From: WQUF01 sp031549885
Lineage (GTDB): Bacteria > Bacillota > Clostridia > Clostridiales > Clostridiaceae
Length of the DNA stretch: 19,991 nucleotides
Direction of reading: 5' to 3'
Assembly: GCA_031549885.1 (NCBI GenBank)
Contig: JAVBPD010000132.1
Coordinates: 1-19,991, forward strand
In this document: positions 13,411 to 19,991 of the stretch, one piece after another
How positions within the stretch are numbered: the first letter of the stretch is position 1
Layout of the letters: each line of letters starts with the position of its first letter
Position numbers and translations under genes: made by a program
Notes under the pieces: generated by a model
The model's input: the letters and a program-made list of their open reading frames with translations, nothing else
What the model was told of the DNA's origin: nothing
The model's database searches: none

Positions 13411-14943
13411 ATGAGTACAAATGAATATATTGCAAGTTTAGTAGGAATTTTATCGCTTATATTAGCAGCAATTGCATATCTAAAATTGACAAATAAAATA
13501 AAAACAATTTTTGCAGTTATTGTAGTTATAGTTAGCTTTTTTATGATTGGAGTTATTTCTATTATATTTTTTAAGGGGCAAGATCAACAGACTGGGGTTA
13601 ATTCTTCTACTACAGATCAATCAGATAAACAAATTGAGTCTAATACCTCTACCACAGATGAATTAGATCAACAAACTGGGTCTAATACTTCTATCGTAGA
13701 TGAATCAGGCAAACAGACTACATCTGATTCCTCTACTGTAGATAAATTAGACAAACAGACTGGGGTTAATACCTCTACCACAGATCAATCAGATAAACAG
13801 ACTACATCTAATTCTACTACAGATCAATCAAATCAACTGATTACAACTACTTCATCTAAGTTTATAGGTAATGTTCATCAAAAGATAGCTGCAGGAAATA
13901 GTTATAGTTTAGTGGTAAAAAAAGATGAGACTTTATGGGCTTGGGGTAGCAATTGGCAAGGTAAATTAGGAGATGGGACAAATGTTGATAAAAAAACTCC
14001 TGTAAAGGTAATGAGTCAAGTGGCAACAGTATATTCCTCAAGAGACACCAGTTTTGCAATAAAAACAGACGGGACTCTTTGGGGATGGGGATATAGCTCA
14101 GATCGCCAAGTAGGTGTAGGAGAAGATGTTTTTTGGGATGGTTATTGGGGTGGTATACATACTCCTGTGAAAATTTTGGATAATGTGGTATTTGTTGCAG
14201 CTGGAAGTACTTCTACTTATGCCATAAAAAGTGATAAAACTTTATGGGCTTGGGGAAGTAATGGTGCTGGTCAATTAGCAAATGGTACTACAAAAATAAG
14301 TTACACTCCAATTAAAATTATGGATAATATTCAATCTGTTGCTGCTGGATATAATTATGTACTAATTGTAAAGACAGATAATACCCTTTGGGCTTGTGGG
14401 AATAATAGTGGTGGATGTTTAGGTGACGGTACAACAACAAACTCTTCTATTCTAATAAAAATTATGGACGATGTTATATCAGTTGCGGCAAGCGATAGGA
14501 TCAGTTTTGCTATAAAAAAAGATGGATCTTTATGGTCATGGGGCGCGGATGATGGGCTTGGTAAATTAGGTCAAGGTAATATATCTACAACTGTAGTGTC
14601 AAAACCCACAAAAATATTAGATAATGTTAAATTAGTTTCTCCATCAACAAATACTGTTTTTGTAATTAAGAATGATGGTACTTTGTGGGGATTTGGGCGT
14701 AATTTAGGTAGACAATTATTTGAAAATAAAGTAGGGTATACTGATTACAATACACCAACACTTATAAACAAATCATTTTTAACTGTAAATACTGGTTATA
14801 ATCATTCATTGGGAGTTAATAAAGATGGTTCCTTATGGAGTTGGGGTGATAATAGTAATATACAAATGAGCAATGAAACTACATTAAATTATGAAGGTTC
14901 TCTCATACAAATAATGCCACCCGGTAGCATAAGCACAGAATAA
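13411..14943 (+). CDS. two-helix anchored surface protein with RCC1 propeller
   Basis: The N-terminus (membrane helices ~5-24 and 35-54 joined by YLKLTNKIK) is homologous to that of 10719-11921, with the same predicted topology: C-terminus outside. Residues 61-143 are a 14-residue tandem repeat (TGVNTSTTDQSDKQ type, six copies). Residues ~156-505 hold seven RCC1-type repeats, each with a TLWAWGSN-like core (LWAWGSN, LWGWGYS, LWAWGSN, LWACGNN, LWSWGAD, LWGFGRN, LWSWGDN). Seven is the number needed to close a beta-propeller, so the domain looks complete. RCC1 propellers are protein-binding scaffolds; the ligand here is unknown. The IS element inserted upstream has replaced the native promoter region, so expression may depend on read-through or IS-borne signals. 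Confidence 0.9.
   Translation: MSTNEYIASLVGILSLILAAIAYLKLTNKIKTIFAVIVVIVSFFMIGVISIIFFKGQDQQTGVNSSTTDQSDKQIESNTSTTDELDQQTGSNTSIVDESGKQTTSDSSTVDKLDKQTGVNTSTTDQSDKQTTSNSTTDQSNQLITTTSSKFIGNVHQKIAAGNSYSLVVKKDETLWAWGSNWQGKLGDGTNVDKKTPVKVMSQVATVYSSRDTSFAIKTDGTLWGWGYSSDRQVGVGEDVFWDGYWGGIHTPVKILDNVVFVAAGSTSTYAIKSDKTLWAWGSNGAGQLANGTTKISYTPIKIMDNIQSVAAGYNYVLIVKTDNTLWACGNNSGGCLGDGTTTNSSILIKIMDDVISVAASDRISFAIKKDGSLWSWGADDGLGKLGQGNISTTVVSKPTKILDNVKLVSPSTNTVFVIKNDGTLWGFGRNLGRQLFENKVGYTDYNTPTLINKSFLTVNTGYNHSLGVNKDGSLWSWGDNSNIQMSNETTLNYEGSLIQIMPPGSISTE
13591..13839 (+). repeat. 42-bp tandem repeat (six copies) encoding the linker
   Basis: Units start at 13591, 13633, 13675, 13717, 13759 and 13801 (the last is one codon short). 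Units 1 and 5 are nearly identical at the DNA level (ACTGGGGTTAAT ... GATCAATCAGATAAACA), pointing to recent duplication or gene conversion. Copy change keeps the frame and would alter the stalk length. Confidence 0.85.
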
Positions 14944-14953
14944 CATATCTAAC

Positions 14954-15227
14954 ATTCCAAAGTATAATGATATAAATGATATAGGGTTATCTGTAACAGA
15001 AAAGTTTACTTATCTTTCAGTACATGAGAGAGTGATCTATCAGGGTCTAATATTAAAGTGAGGTCGACAAATGAAAATGATTTGACAATAACACCAAAAA
15101 AGGAAGAGTTTTTCAATAAATATGGAGAAACTATTAAAAAATATCTTTCTTGAAAAATATCGAAGAATTAGAAAAATATGTAGATGAAAAGTCAAGCCAC
15201 AGTCATTTTCAAAAAGTGAAACTTTAG
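14954..15227 (+). pseudogene. decayed coding sequence spread over three frames
   Basis: Three successive open segments read like one protein: IPKYNDINDIGLSVTEKF... ending at 15061, then VRSTNENDLTITPKKEEFF... (15058-15153), then KNIEELEKYVDEKSSHS... (15153-15227). Each step is a -1 shift (or +2). There is no start codon with a ribosome site. I do not recognise the family. It fills most of the gap after the RCC1 gene. Confidence 0.45.
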
Positions 15228-15269
15228 TAAAGAAAAAGGATTTTTTAGTTGGCTATTCAAATCATAAAA

Positions 15270-15308
15270 AAAAGAGTCTCAGAAATTTTGTATTTCTAAG
15301 ACTCTTTT
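15270..15308. terminator. bidirectional hairpin terminator
   Basis: AAAAGAGTCT (15270-15279) pairs with AGACTCTTTT (15299-15308), and the inner AGAAAT/ATTTCT extends the stem. An A run on the left and a T run on the right allow use from both strands, so it can close the - strand operon ending at 15370. Confidence 0.8.
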
Positions 15309-15369
15309 CAGGTAGGTATTGAAAATATGTACCTTAATTTTTGTTCAACAATATTATTTTGTACACCTT

Positions 15370-16041
15370 TTAATCAAAATAATCAAGGGGGAGATTAAAA
15401 ATCTCAAGAATTTTCATTAGCATGTTTTCTTTTATTTTTATTTTACCAACTTCTATTACTCTTAATTTTGTATTAGATACATTAAGTAATTGAGCTAAAT
15501 CTCTTAAATATAATCCTTTTTCAATCCTTAACTCCCTAATTTTTTTGCCAACATTATCATTATTAAGTTTATTAAGTCTTTTATATCTGTTCATATCTTC
15601 ACTAAAACAATTATTTTCAGGTAAATCAAAAATTTCACACAGTTTCTCAAGTCTTTCTAGGCTTGGTTTTATACTATTACCTTCATAATATCTTAAAGTA
15701 TTTTCACCAATATTCATTAATTTAGCTAATTCATTTATATATAATCCTTTTGAGATTCTTAAATCAATTATTTTTTCACCAATAGTTTTCTTATTTTCTG
15801 GATCTGATTTATTAAATATAAAATAATCATCATCAAGATTAAATGTTTTGCATATTTTAAGTAATGCTTTTACTGATGGATTACAGAGGCTATGTTCATA
15901 ACTATTTATTGTGTTAATATTCATATTTAATTTTATAGCAAATTCTCTCTGAGAAAGTCCTAATTCATACCTCAATTTCTTGATCTTATCATTATTATTA
16001 TTTACGGGCAAAGCATTGATAATCCTTTGTTTCTCAAGCAT
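15370..16041 (-). CDS. regulator with three tandem XRE-type HTH domains
   Basis: The protein consists almost only of three Cro/CI-type helix-turn-helix domains, at ~19-73 (LGLSQREFAIKLNMNINTIN), ~86-141 (LYINELAKLMNIGENTLRYY) and ~163-222 (LYLRDLAQLLNVSNTKLRVI), joined by short linkers. Such domains bind DNA, and three in one chain is unusual. There is no separate ligand or protease domain. The ribosome site is weak (AAAAGAAAT), and the start lies only 17 nt after the stop of the oxidoreductase gene, so translation may be coupled to it. The target is unknown; it may regulate itself or the upstream operon. Confidence 0.85.
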   Translation of the reverse strand: MLEKQRIINALPVNNNNDKIKKLRYELGLSQREFAIKLNMNINTINSYEHSLCNPSVKALLKICKTFNLDDDYFIFNKSDPENKKTIGEKIIDLRISKGLYINELAKLMNIGENTLRYYEGNSIKPSLERLEKLCEIFDLPENNCFSEDMNRYKRLNKLNNDNVGKKIRELRIEKGLYLRDLAQLLNVSNTKLRVIEVGKIKIKENMLMKILEIFNLPLDYFD

Positions 16042-16058
16042 ATGTATTTCTTTTAAAT

Positions 16059-17078
16059 TTATTGCAGTTTGTTCAACATCGCTTCTGTGTGCCCTACTAT
16101 CAGGCCACTTTTCTCTCCAGCCACAAATAAATTCTCAACTCCAATAGCTTTCATGTAATCATCTCTTTTTGCCACAGAAACATATCTAACTGAATTTCCT
16201 ATGCCACCTGAATAAGGATCGATAAATTTTGCATTTTGAAATCCATCAATTTTCCTTAATTTTTCAAGTGGGTAGTAGCTGCTCATAAGTTTTATGTGGC
16301 CAGTGTCAAGGAGGACTAAGTTTTCTGCAAAATCTTTTAGTGCATATTGCTGGCATACTTTATTTTTAAGCTTATTTAAATCAACTTCATCCTTAGGAAT
16401 CTTTATGATTTTAACCCCATCTCTTTCAACATCTTCAACAATTTTTCTATCAAGAGTGCCTTTATCTAATTTACAAGATCCACTAAATGCACCAATATTT
16501 CCGTTTTCTCTTTCGCCTGAAAAATCATGTCCACCAGCTTTTTCACTAATTGAAACTCTGCCACCAAATGTTGGGCATCTTAAAACACACATTGCACAAC
16601 CATTGCCGTATTTTAAACAATTACCCATGGGACCTGTAGAGCCTGTTGCTTCAATAAAAACATCACCTTCAATTTCCTCACCATTTGAAAGGATTATTTT
16701 CTCTATTTTTCTATCTTTTACTATGACATCTAAAGCCCTAGATGTCATCCTAAGATCAATTCCGGAATTTTTTAAATATCTCCTAACAGCCCCTTCAATT
16801 GTACACACATTGTATAAAGTTGCACCTTCATGACCTGGAAAATTTACATTTTTATGAACTGAATTTTCATCGCATATTTTTATTAATTCCCCAGAGCCCA
16901 TAGCAATTAGTTCTTCTGCTGCTGTATACCTTCCGTTATTTCTCATTATGCCACCAACATTTCCAACACCTAAAACAAGGTCAGTTTTTTCTAATAATAT
17001 TACTTCATCTACAAATTTTTTTGCTTCAATAGCAGCAGCGCAACCTGCCCATCCTGCTCCAATTATTATAACTTTCAT
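16059..17078 (-). CDS. FAD-dependent oxidoreductase, C-terminally short
   Basis: GGAGAAG lies 8 nt before the ATG. The Rossmann FAD motif is GAGWAG at residues 7-12, with Glu30 (LLEK) for the ribose. The middle region has GNVGGIMRNNGRYTAAEEL and a Cys cluster, C161-x2-C164-x3-C168 (NGCAMCVLRCP). The second FAD contact is LFVAGEKSGLIVGHTEA (~317-333). In GidA/HI0933-like flavoproteins this motif is followed by a helix (AxxGLxAGxNA) and often more sequence, but here it breaks off after six residues (MLNKLQ). The gene therefore looks cut at its 3' end and joined to the HTH gene. It is 17 nt downstream of the PyrK-like gene, forming an operon with an electron-transfer partner. The substrate is unknown. 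Confidence 0.85.
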   Translation of the reverse strand: MKVIIIGAGWAGCAAAIEAKKFVDEVILLEKTDLVLGVGNVGGIMRNNGRYTAAEELIAMGSGELIKICDENSVHKNVNFPGHEGATLYNVCTIEGAVRRYLKNSGIDLRMTSRALDVIVKDRKIEKIILSNGEEIEGDVFIEATGSTGPMGNCLKYGNGCAMCVLRCPTFGGRVSISEKAGGHDFSGERENGNIGAFSGSCKLDKGTLDRKIVEDVERDGVKIIKIPKDEVDLNKLKNKVCQQYALKDFAENLVLLDTGHIKLMSSYYPLEKLRKIDGFQNAKFIDPYSGGIGNSVRYVSVAKRDDYMKAIGVENLFVAGEKSGLIVGHTEAMLNKLQ

Positions 17079-17095
17079 ATAAATCTTCTCCTTAA

Positions 17096-18088
17096 TTAAA
17101 TAAATCTTCTATCTACAAAAAGTTCTTTAGGGTCCATTTGTTCTTTGCATAATTTTCTTATTCTGTTTCCTTTATATCTTACACTGCAACTTCCACATAC
17201 GCCTTCGCCGCAGCACATCTTTGCATTGTTAGAACAGCAATAATTTAATAAATCATTAAACTCTGATAGCTCTTCCATGACAGTTTTAATTATAAAATCT
17301 GAACTTAAAATACTAATTAAGGATATTTTTTCTTTTTTTATAATATCTTTAACAAAATTCATAAAGCAAGCAGATATTTTACCATCGTGAATTGTTTTAA
17401 TGTCATAAACTAAGCAGTTTAATTTTTTTAAATCATCTTCAATAAAGTTTTTTTCAAAGCATTCCATGTCAATTAAACAGATTATTTTGTTATGCCTTTC
17501 ATTTAAATCCTTAATAATTGATAAAATTGGCGCTGCTCCTGCTCCTCTTGCAATGATAAGCGCAGCTTTGTCTTTGCAATTTTTTAAATTACTTATCCCA
17601 TGAATACCATTCCAATATGGCCCTTTAACATCAATAAAATTATCTTTTGAATCAAAAATACTATTTGTCTTTGCTCCTTTATTTTCAATTATTAAAATAA
17701 CAGAATTTCTTTCTTCATTTTTTTTGTATATGCTTATCGGTGTGTAAAAATTATCATTAAGCCCAGTAGGCTTTATAAAAATAAAGCTAGATGGCATATT
17801 TATTTGAATATACAATTCTCTAGGCAGTATAACCTCAATGGTAAATAAGTTTTTTTCTAGCTCTTTTTTTTCATATACATTGCAAGAATAAACTTTTCTA
17901 TCATTTTGGGCCTTTTTATTGTTGAATAAGAATTCTGTATATACACAAAAACCCTTTGAGTTTTTACAGCTACAATTGCATTTATCTTCAATTTCCCTAA
18001 GTTCATCACAAATAATACATTGATTGCATTGAGCTAGCTCACAAGGGCAATAATTTGTGCCATAATCCATACATTTTCTGATTTGCAT
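17096..18088 (-). CDS. PyrK-like FAD/NAD-binding [2Fe-2S] electron-transfer protein
   Basis: The fold resembles dihydroorotate dehydrogenase electron-transfer subunits: an FAD-binding barrel (~65-165), a nucleotide-binding region (ALIIARGAGAAPILSII) and a C-terminal ferredoxin-type motif C293-x4-C298-x2-C301-x12-C314, which binds [2Fe-2S]. Unusually it starts with a Cys-rich stretch of ~48 residues (Cys 6, 14, 16, 21, 24, 27, 37, 39, 41, 48), perhaps for extra Fe-S clusters or zinc. No dihydroorotate dehydrogenase gene is nearby; the next gene is an FAD oxidoreductase, its likely partner. GGAGG lies 5 nt before the ATG. An operator-like palindrome lies at 18136-18154 upstream. Confidence 0.85.
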   Translation of the reverse strand: MQIRKCMDYGTNYCPCELAQCNQCIICDELREIEDKCNCSCKNSKGFCVYTEFLFNNKKAQNDRKVYSCNVYEKKELEKNLFTIEVILPRELYIQINMPSSFIFIKPTGLNDNFYTPISIYKKNEERNSVILIIENKGAKTNSIFDSKDNFIDVKGPYWNGIHGISNLKNCKDKAALIIARGAGAAPILSIIKDLNERHNKIICLIDMECFEKNFIEDDLKKLNCLVYDIKTIHDGKISACFMNFVKDIIKKEKISLISILSSDFIIKTVMEELSEFNDLLNYCCSNNAKMCCGEGVCGSCSVRYKGNRIRKLCKEQMDPKELFVDRRFI

Positions 18089-18135
18089 GTATCCTCCACA
18101 TAAAATTGATCAATATTCGAAATGCTCTTTAGAAT

Positions 18136-18154
18136 ATAACATATTGTATGTTAT
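18136..18154. promoter_or_regulatory. operator-like palindrome upstream of the PyrK-like gene
   Basis: ATAACATA-TTG-TATGTTAT is a perfect 8-bp inverted repeat with a 3-nt centre, 48-66 bases before the start codon. It resembles a repressor site, but the factor is unknown. Confidence 0.5.
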
Positions 18155-18192
18155 TAAATAATCATGGAAATTGTTCTATTAAAATAAAAAAA

Positions 18193-18216
18193 CCACCGAT
18201 TTTTCGGTGGCTTTTT
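18193..18216. terminator. terminator of the carboxypeptidase gene
   Basis: CCACCGA (18193-18199)/TCGGTGG (18204-18210) with a 4-nt loop, flanked by an A run on the left and CTTTTTT on the right, so it can work on both strands. It lies just after the - strand stop at 18220. Confidence 0.9.
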
Positions 18217-18219
18217 TAT

Positions 18220-19038
18220 TTATTTAATATCTAATTTTTTCTTGCTATAGTTGTATATGTCAATGGTATCACGCCATCTTTTTTCAGAACTTGATGAATT
18301 TAAGGTAACTACAATTAATTTTTTATTTCCTATATCAAAAGATGAAACTAAGCATTTTCCAGCATTTCCTGTATATCCAGTTTTAACCCCTGTGGCTTGA
18401 GGAATTATATACAGTATTTTATTAATATTATTATAGTTTCTCGTAAAATTGCTCTTATCTTTAGTAATAGATTTAGTAGAAACTATTTCACAAAATATTT
18501 TATTTTTCATAGCTTCTCTTGTAATCATTGCTAAATCATATGCAGAACAAAAGTGATACTGGCTGTCTAAACCGTGAGGAGATTCAAAGCTTGCCCCATT
18601 TACTCCTAACGTAGCTGCATATTCATTCATTATTTTAGCAAAGCCTTGTACACTTCCTCCGATGTGCTCTGCAATTGCAATAGCAGCATCGTTTCCTGAT
18701 TGAAGCATAAGTCCATACAAAAGCTCTCTAAGAGCTATTTCTTCACCTTTTTTATATCCTATTTCACAACCATTAATTTTGGCTGCATTTGCAGAAATAG
18801 TAACCTTTTCATCTAATTCTCCATAGTTTAATGCAATCATAGAAGTCATGATTTTAGTTGTGCTAGCCATTGGAATTTGTTTATGAGAGTTTTTTTCATA
18901 AATTATCCTTCCTGAATCTGCATCCATGGATATTGCTGCATATGTATTTTCAGCAATTCTCATAGCTTTTTCAGATTTAAATGAAGATAAAATTAAAAAA
19001 TTTATTATTATGATTAAAATCAAAATAAGCTTCTTCAT
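18220..19038 (-). CDS. D-alanyl-D-alanine carboxypeptidase (S11), short form
   Basis: This enzyme trims the terminal D-Ala from peptidoglycan pentapeptides outside the membrane. A hydrophobic signal/anchor (residues ~3-20) precedes the S11 domain. All three active-site motifs are present: Ser59-Thr-Thr-Lys62 (MASTTK), Ser114-Gly-Asn116 (QSGND) and Lys219-Thr-Gly221 (GVKTGYTG). At 272 residues it lacks the beta-rich C-terminal domain and amphipathic anchor of PBP5/DacA types, so it is a minimal form held by its N-terminus or secreted. GGTAGG lies 6 nt before the ATG. It is closed by the strong terminator at 18193-18216. The gene symbol is left empty because several paralogues share these motifs. 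Confidence 0.93.
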   Translation of the reverse strand: MKKLILILIIIINFLILSSFKSEKAMRIAENTYAAISMDADSGRIIYEKNSHKQIPMASTTKIMTSMIALNYGELDEKVTISANAAKINGCEIGYKKGEEIALRELLYGLMLQSGNDAAIAIAEHIGGSVQGFAKIMNEYAATLGVNGASFESPHGLDSQYHFCSAYDLAMITREAMKNKIFCEIVSTKSITKDKSNFTRNYNNINKILYIIPQATGVKTGYTGNAGKCLVSSFDIGNKKLIVVTLNSSSSEKRWRDTIDIYNYSKKKLDIK

Positions 19039-19136
19039 AAATTACCTACCTTGTAAGTTATTTCAATTTTTTATTGTCTCCATGATGATAAAAAAAATTC
19101 ATGATTTTATATAAATAAAATAAAAAAAATGAAAAA

Positions 19137-19913
19137 TTATATATTTGTATATACTTCTAAACTTTTTTCTAGCTTCTTTATGGTATTTTCAATTTTAATT
19201 TCTTTTTGACTTTTTTTGCCTTCAAATTTTTGAACGTGAACAACTAAACTTAAATTGGGGAATGTCCATATTATTAGCTTTTCTGGAGCAATTAAGTCAA
19301 CTACTTTATCTAAAAAGCTATTTTTAAATTCTTTGTTTAATCCTTTATTTTTCGCAGATAAATAATTAACTTTTCTTTTTAATTTATTCATTGCCATTAG
19401 AGTAATTATAATTGCTATTATAACTATTGGAAGAAGTGAATTTGCAATGATTTCCCCAGTTTGCTTTGAAAACGCATTAATTAGTTTTACATATATATAA
19501 GGAACTATTATATACATAAGCAATAACCCTAAAAAGCCCCAATAAATTGAATACTGTAGACAAATTCTACCTTGTATATTTAAAGGCCTGTCGCTATAAT
19601 CCCAAAATCTTGCATTAAAAAGCTTTTCCATTACAAAACTTGAAACAAATTCAACAGCACTTCCAGCAAATATTGAATATAAAAATAAAATTATAGGATT
19701 TCCCATATGCGCATGTAATATGAGCATAATTACTGTTCCACCAATTCCATATACTGGACTTAAAGGTAAATACAAAAGCCCTTGTCTTGATTCAATTATG
19801 CCTTCTTTTGATAAACAAAAAATCATTTCAATAATAACTCCTAAAAAGCTAAAAATAATAAAGTAATAAAAGACATAGTATAGTTCAATGCCAAAAAAAT
19901 TAAAATTCCACAT
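19137..19913 (-). CDS. CmpB-type integral membrane protein (putative ABC transporter type IV)
   Basis: The frame is open to an ATG at 19976, but the promoter at 19945-19971 lies inside that extension and GGTGG sits 5 nt before the ATG at 19913, so 258 aa is preferred. Five or so hydrophobic segments are visible, including YYFIIFSFLGVIIEMIFC and YSIFAGSAVEFVSSFVMEKL. The pattern GxxxEMIF, LYLPLSPVYGIGG and ARFWDYSDRPLNIQGRICL is characteristic of PF06541 (ABC_trans_CmpB). No ATPase is nearby, and the transport role of this family is not established. The last ~50 residues are charged and cytoplasmic. Confidence 0.85.
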   Translation of the reverse strand: MWNFNFFGIELYYVFYYFIIFSFLGVIIEMIFCLSKEGIIESRQGLLYLPLSPVYGIGGTVIMLILHAHMGNPIILFLYSIFAGSAVEFVSSFVMEKLFNARFWDYSDRPLNIQGRICLQYSIYWGFLGLLLMYIIVPYIYVKLINAFSKQTGEIIANSLLPIVIIAIIITLMAMNKLKRKVNYLSAKNKGLNKEFKNSFLDKVVDLIAPEKLIIWTFPNLSLVVHVQKFEGKKSQKEIKIENTIKKLEKSLEVYTNI

Positions 19914-19944
19914 TTTTCCACCGCTTTCTAACCTTATATTAAAA

Positions 19945-19971
19945 ATTATATCATATTTTATAATTATGCAA
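19945..19971 (-). promoter_or_regulatory. promoter of the CmpB-type gene
   Basis: On the - strand TTGCAT (19971-19966) is followed after 15 nt by TATAAT (19950-19945), which also has the TGA extension. It lies 32 bases upstream of the start at 19913. Confidence 0.65.
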
Positions 19972-19991
19972 GGCATATGCTGAAGGTTATG

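Noticed and set aside
13591..13839. Regular repeats as a CRISPR array
   Set aside because: Units are contiguous 42-bp coding repeats with no spacers, inside an intact reading frame.
16294..16833. A 179-codon + strand open frame opposite the FAD oxidoreductase
   Set aside because: It is the mirror of a strongly supported flavoprotein; the Ser/Pro/Phe-rich product is typical of an antisense shadow.
17096..18088. Calling the gene pyrK
   Set aside because: The motif fits, but there is no pyrimidine gene nearby and the Cys-rich N-terminus is atypical, so the symbol would mislead.

Overview
The window is very A+T-rich, with dense short intergenic hairpins, AGGAGG-type ribosome sites and Gram-positive protein types (a lipobox protease, a short S11 carboxypeptidase, a CmpB-type membrane protein, radical-SAM/Cys-rich peptide genes). 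This points to a Clostridium-like Firmicute. No rRNA, tRNA or CRISPR array was seen. Function calls rest on motifs read by eye, not on searches.

Layout. (1) Bases 1-602 hold the 3' part of an IS630-type transposase gene. (2) Bases 706-4766 are an accessory block on the + strand: an unknown membrane protein; a 111-bp MITE-like inverted repeat; a possibly structured leader feeding a Cys-rich CFI-box protein; a broken radical SAM maturase; a secreted protein with two C-type lectin domains; a 3' remnant in a shifted frame; and a small acidic protein. (3) Bases 4994-9498 on the - strand carry a PLD-like membrane protein and a 1109-residue subtilase lipoprotein. (4) Bases 9624-10500 on the + strand hold a strong promoter, a dead small gene, tandem hairpins and a second CFI-box protein. 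(5) Bases 10626-14943 contain two paralogous surface proteins. They share a two-helix N-terminal anchor, a Thr/Ser/Gln linker and a 30-bp leader, but one displays Ig-like plus LRR domains and the other a seven-repeat RCC1 propeller. A complete 1340-bp ISAzo13-type element sits inside the leader of the second. (6) Bases 14954-15227 are decayed coding sequence. (7) Bases 15370-19913 on the - strand look more like stable chromosome: a triple-HTH regulator, a C-terminally short FAD oxidoreductase, a PyrK-like FAD/[2Fe-2S] protein, a D-Ala-D-Ala carboxypeptidase and a CmpB-type membrane protein.

How the parts relate. Most accessory genes encode envelope or secreted proteins with binding domains (lectin-like, LRR, Ig-like, RCC1) or a surface protease, which suggests a surface-interaction island being shuffled and eroded by insertion elements. 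The most interesting unit is the CFI-box protein with a doubled C-x2-C-S-P-D motif next to a radical SAM enzyme, plus a second CFI-box gene elsewhere in the window. Several genes are broken: a lost TA dinucleotide in the first CFI-box gene, a frameshift in the SAM gene, an A-run frameshift after the lectin gene, and two stop codons in the dead small gene. These could be real decay, slippage-based switching or sequencing error; reads would decide.
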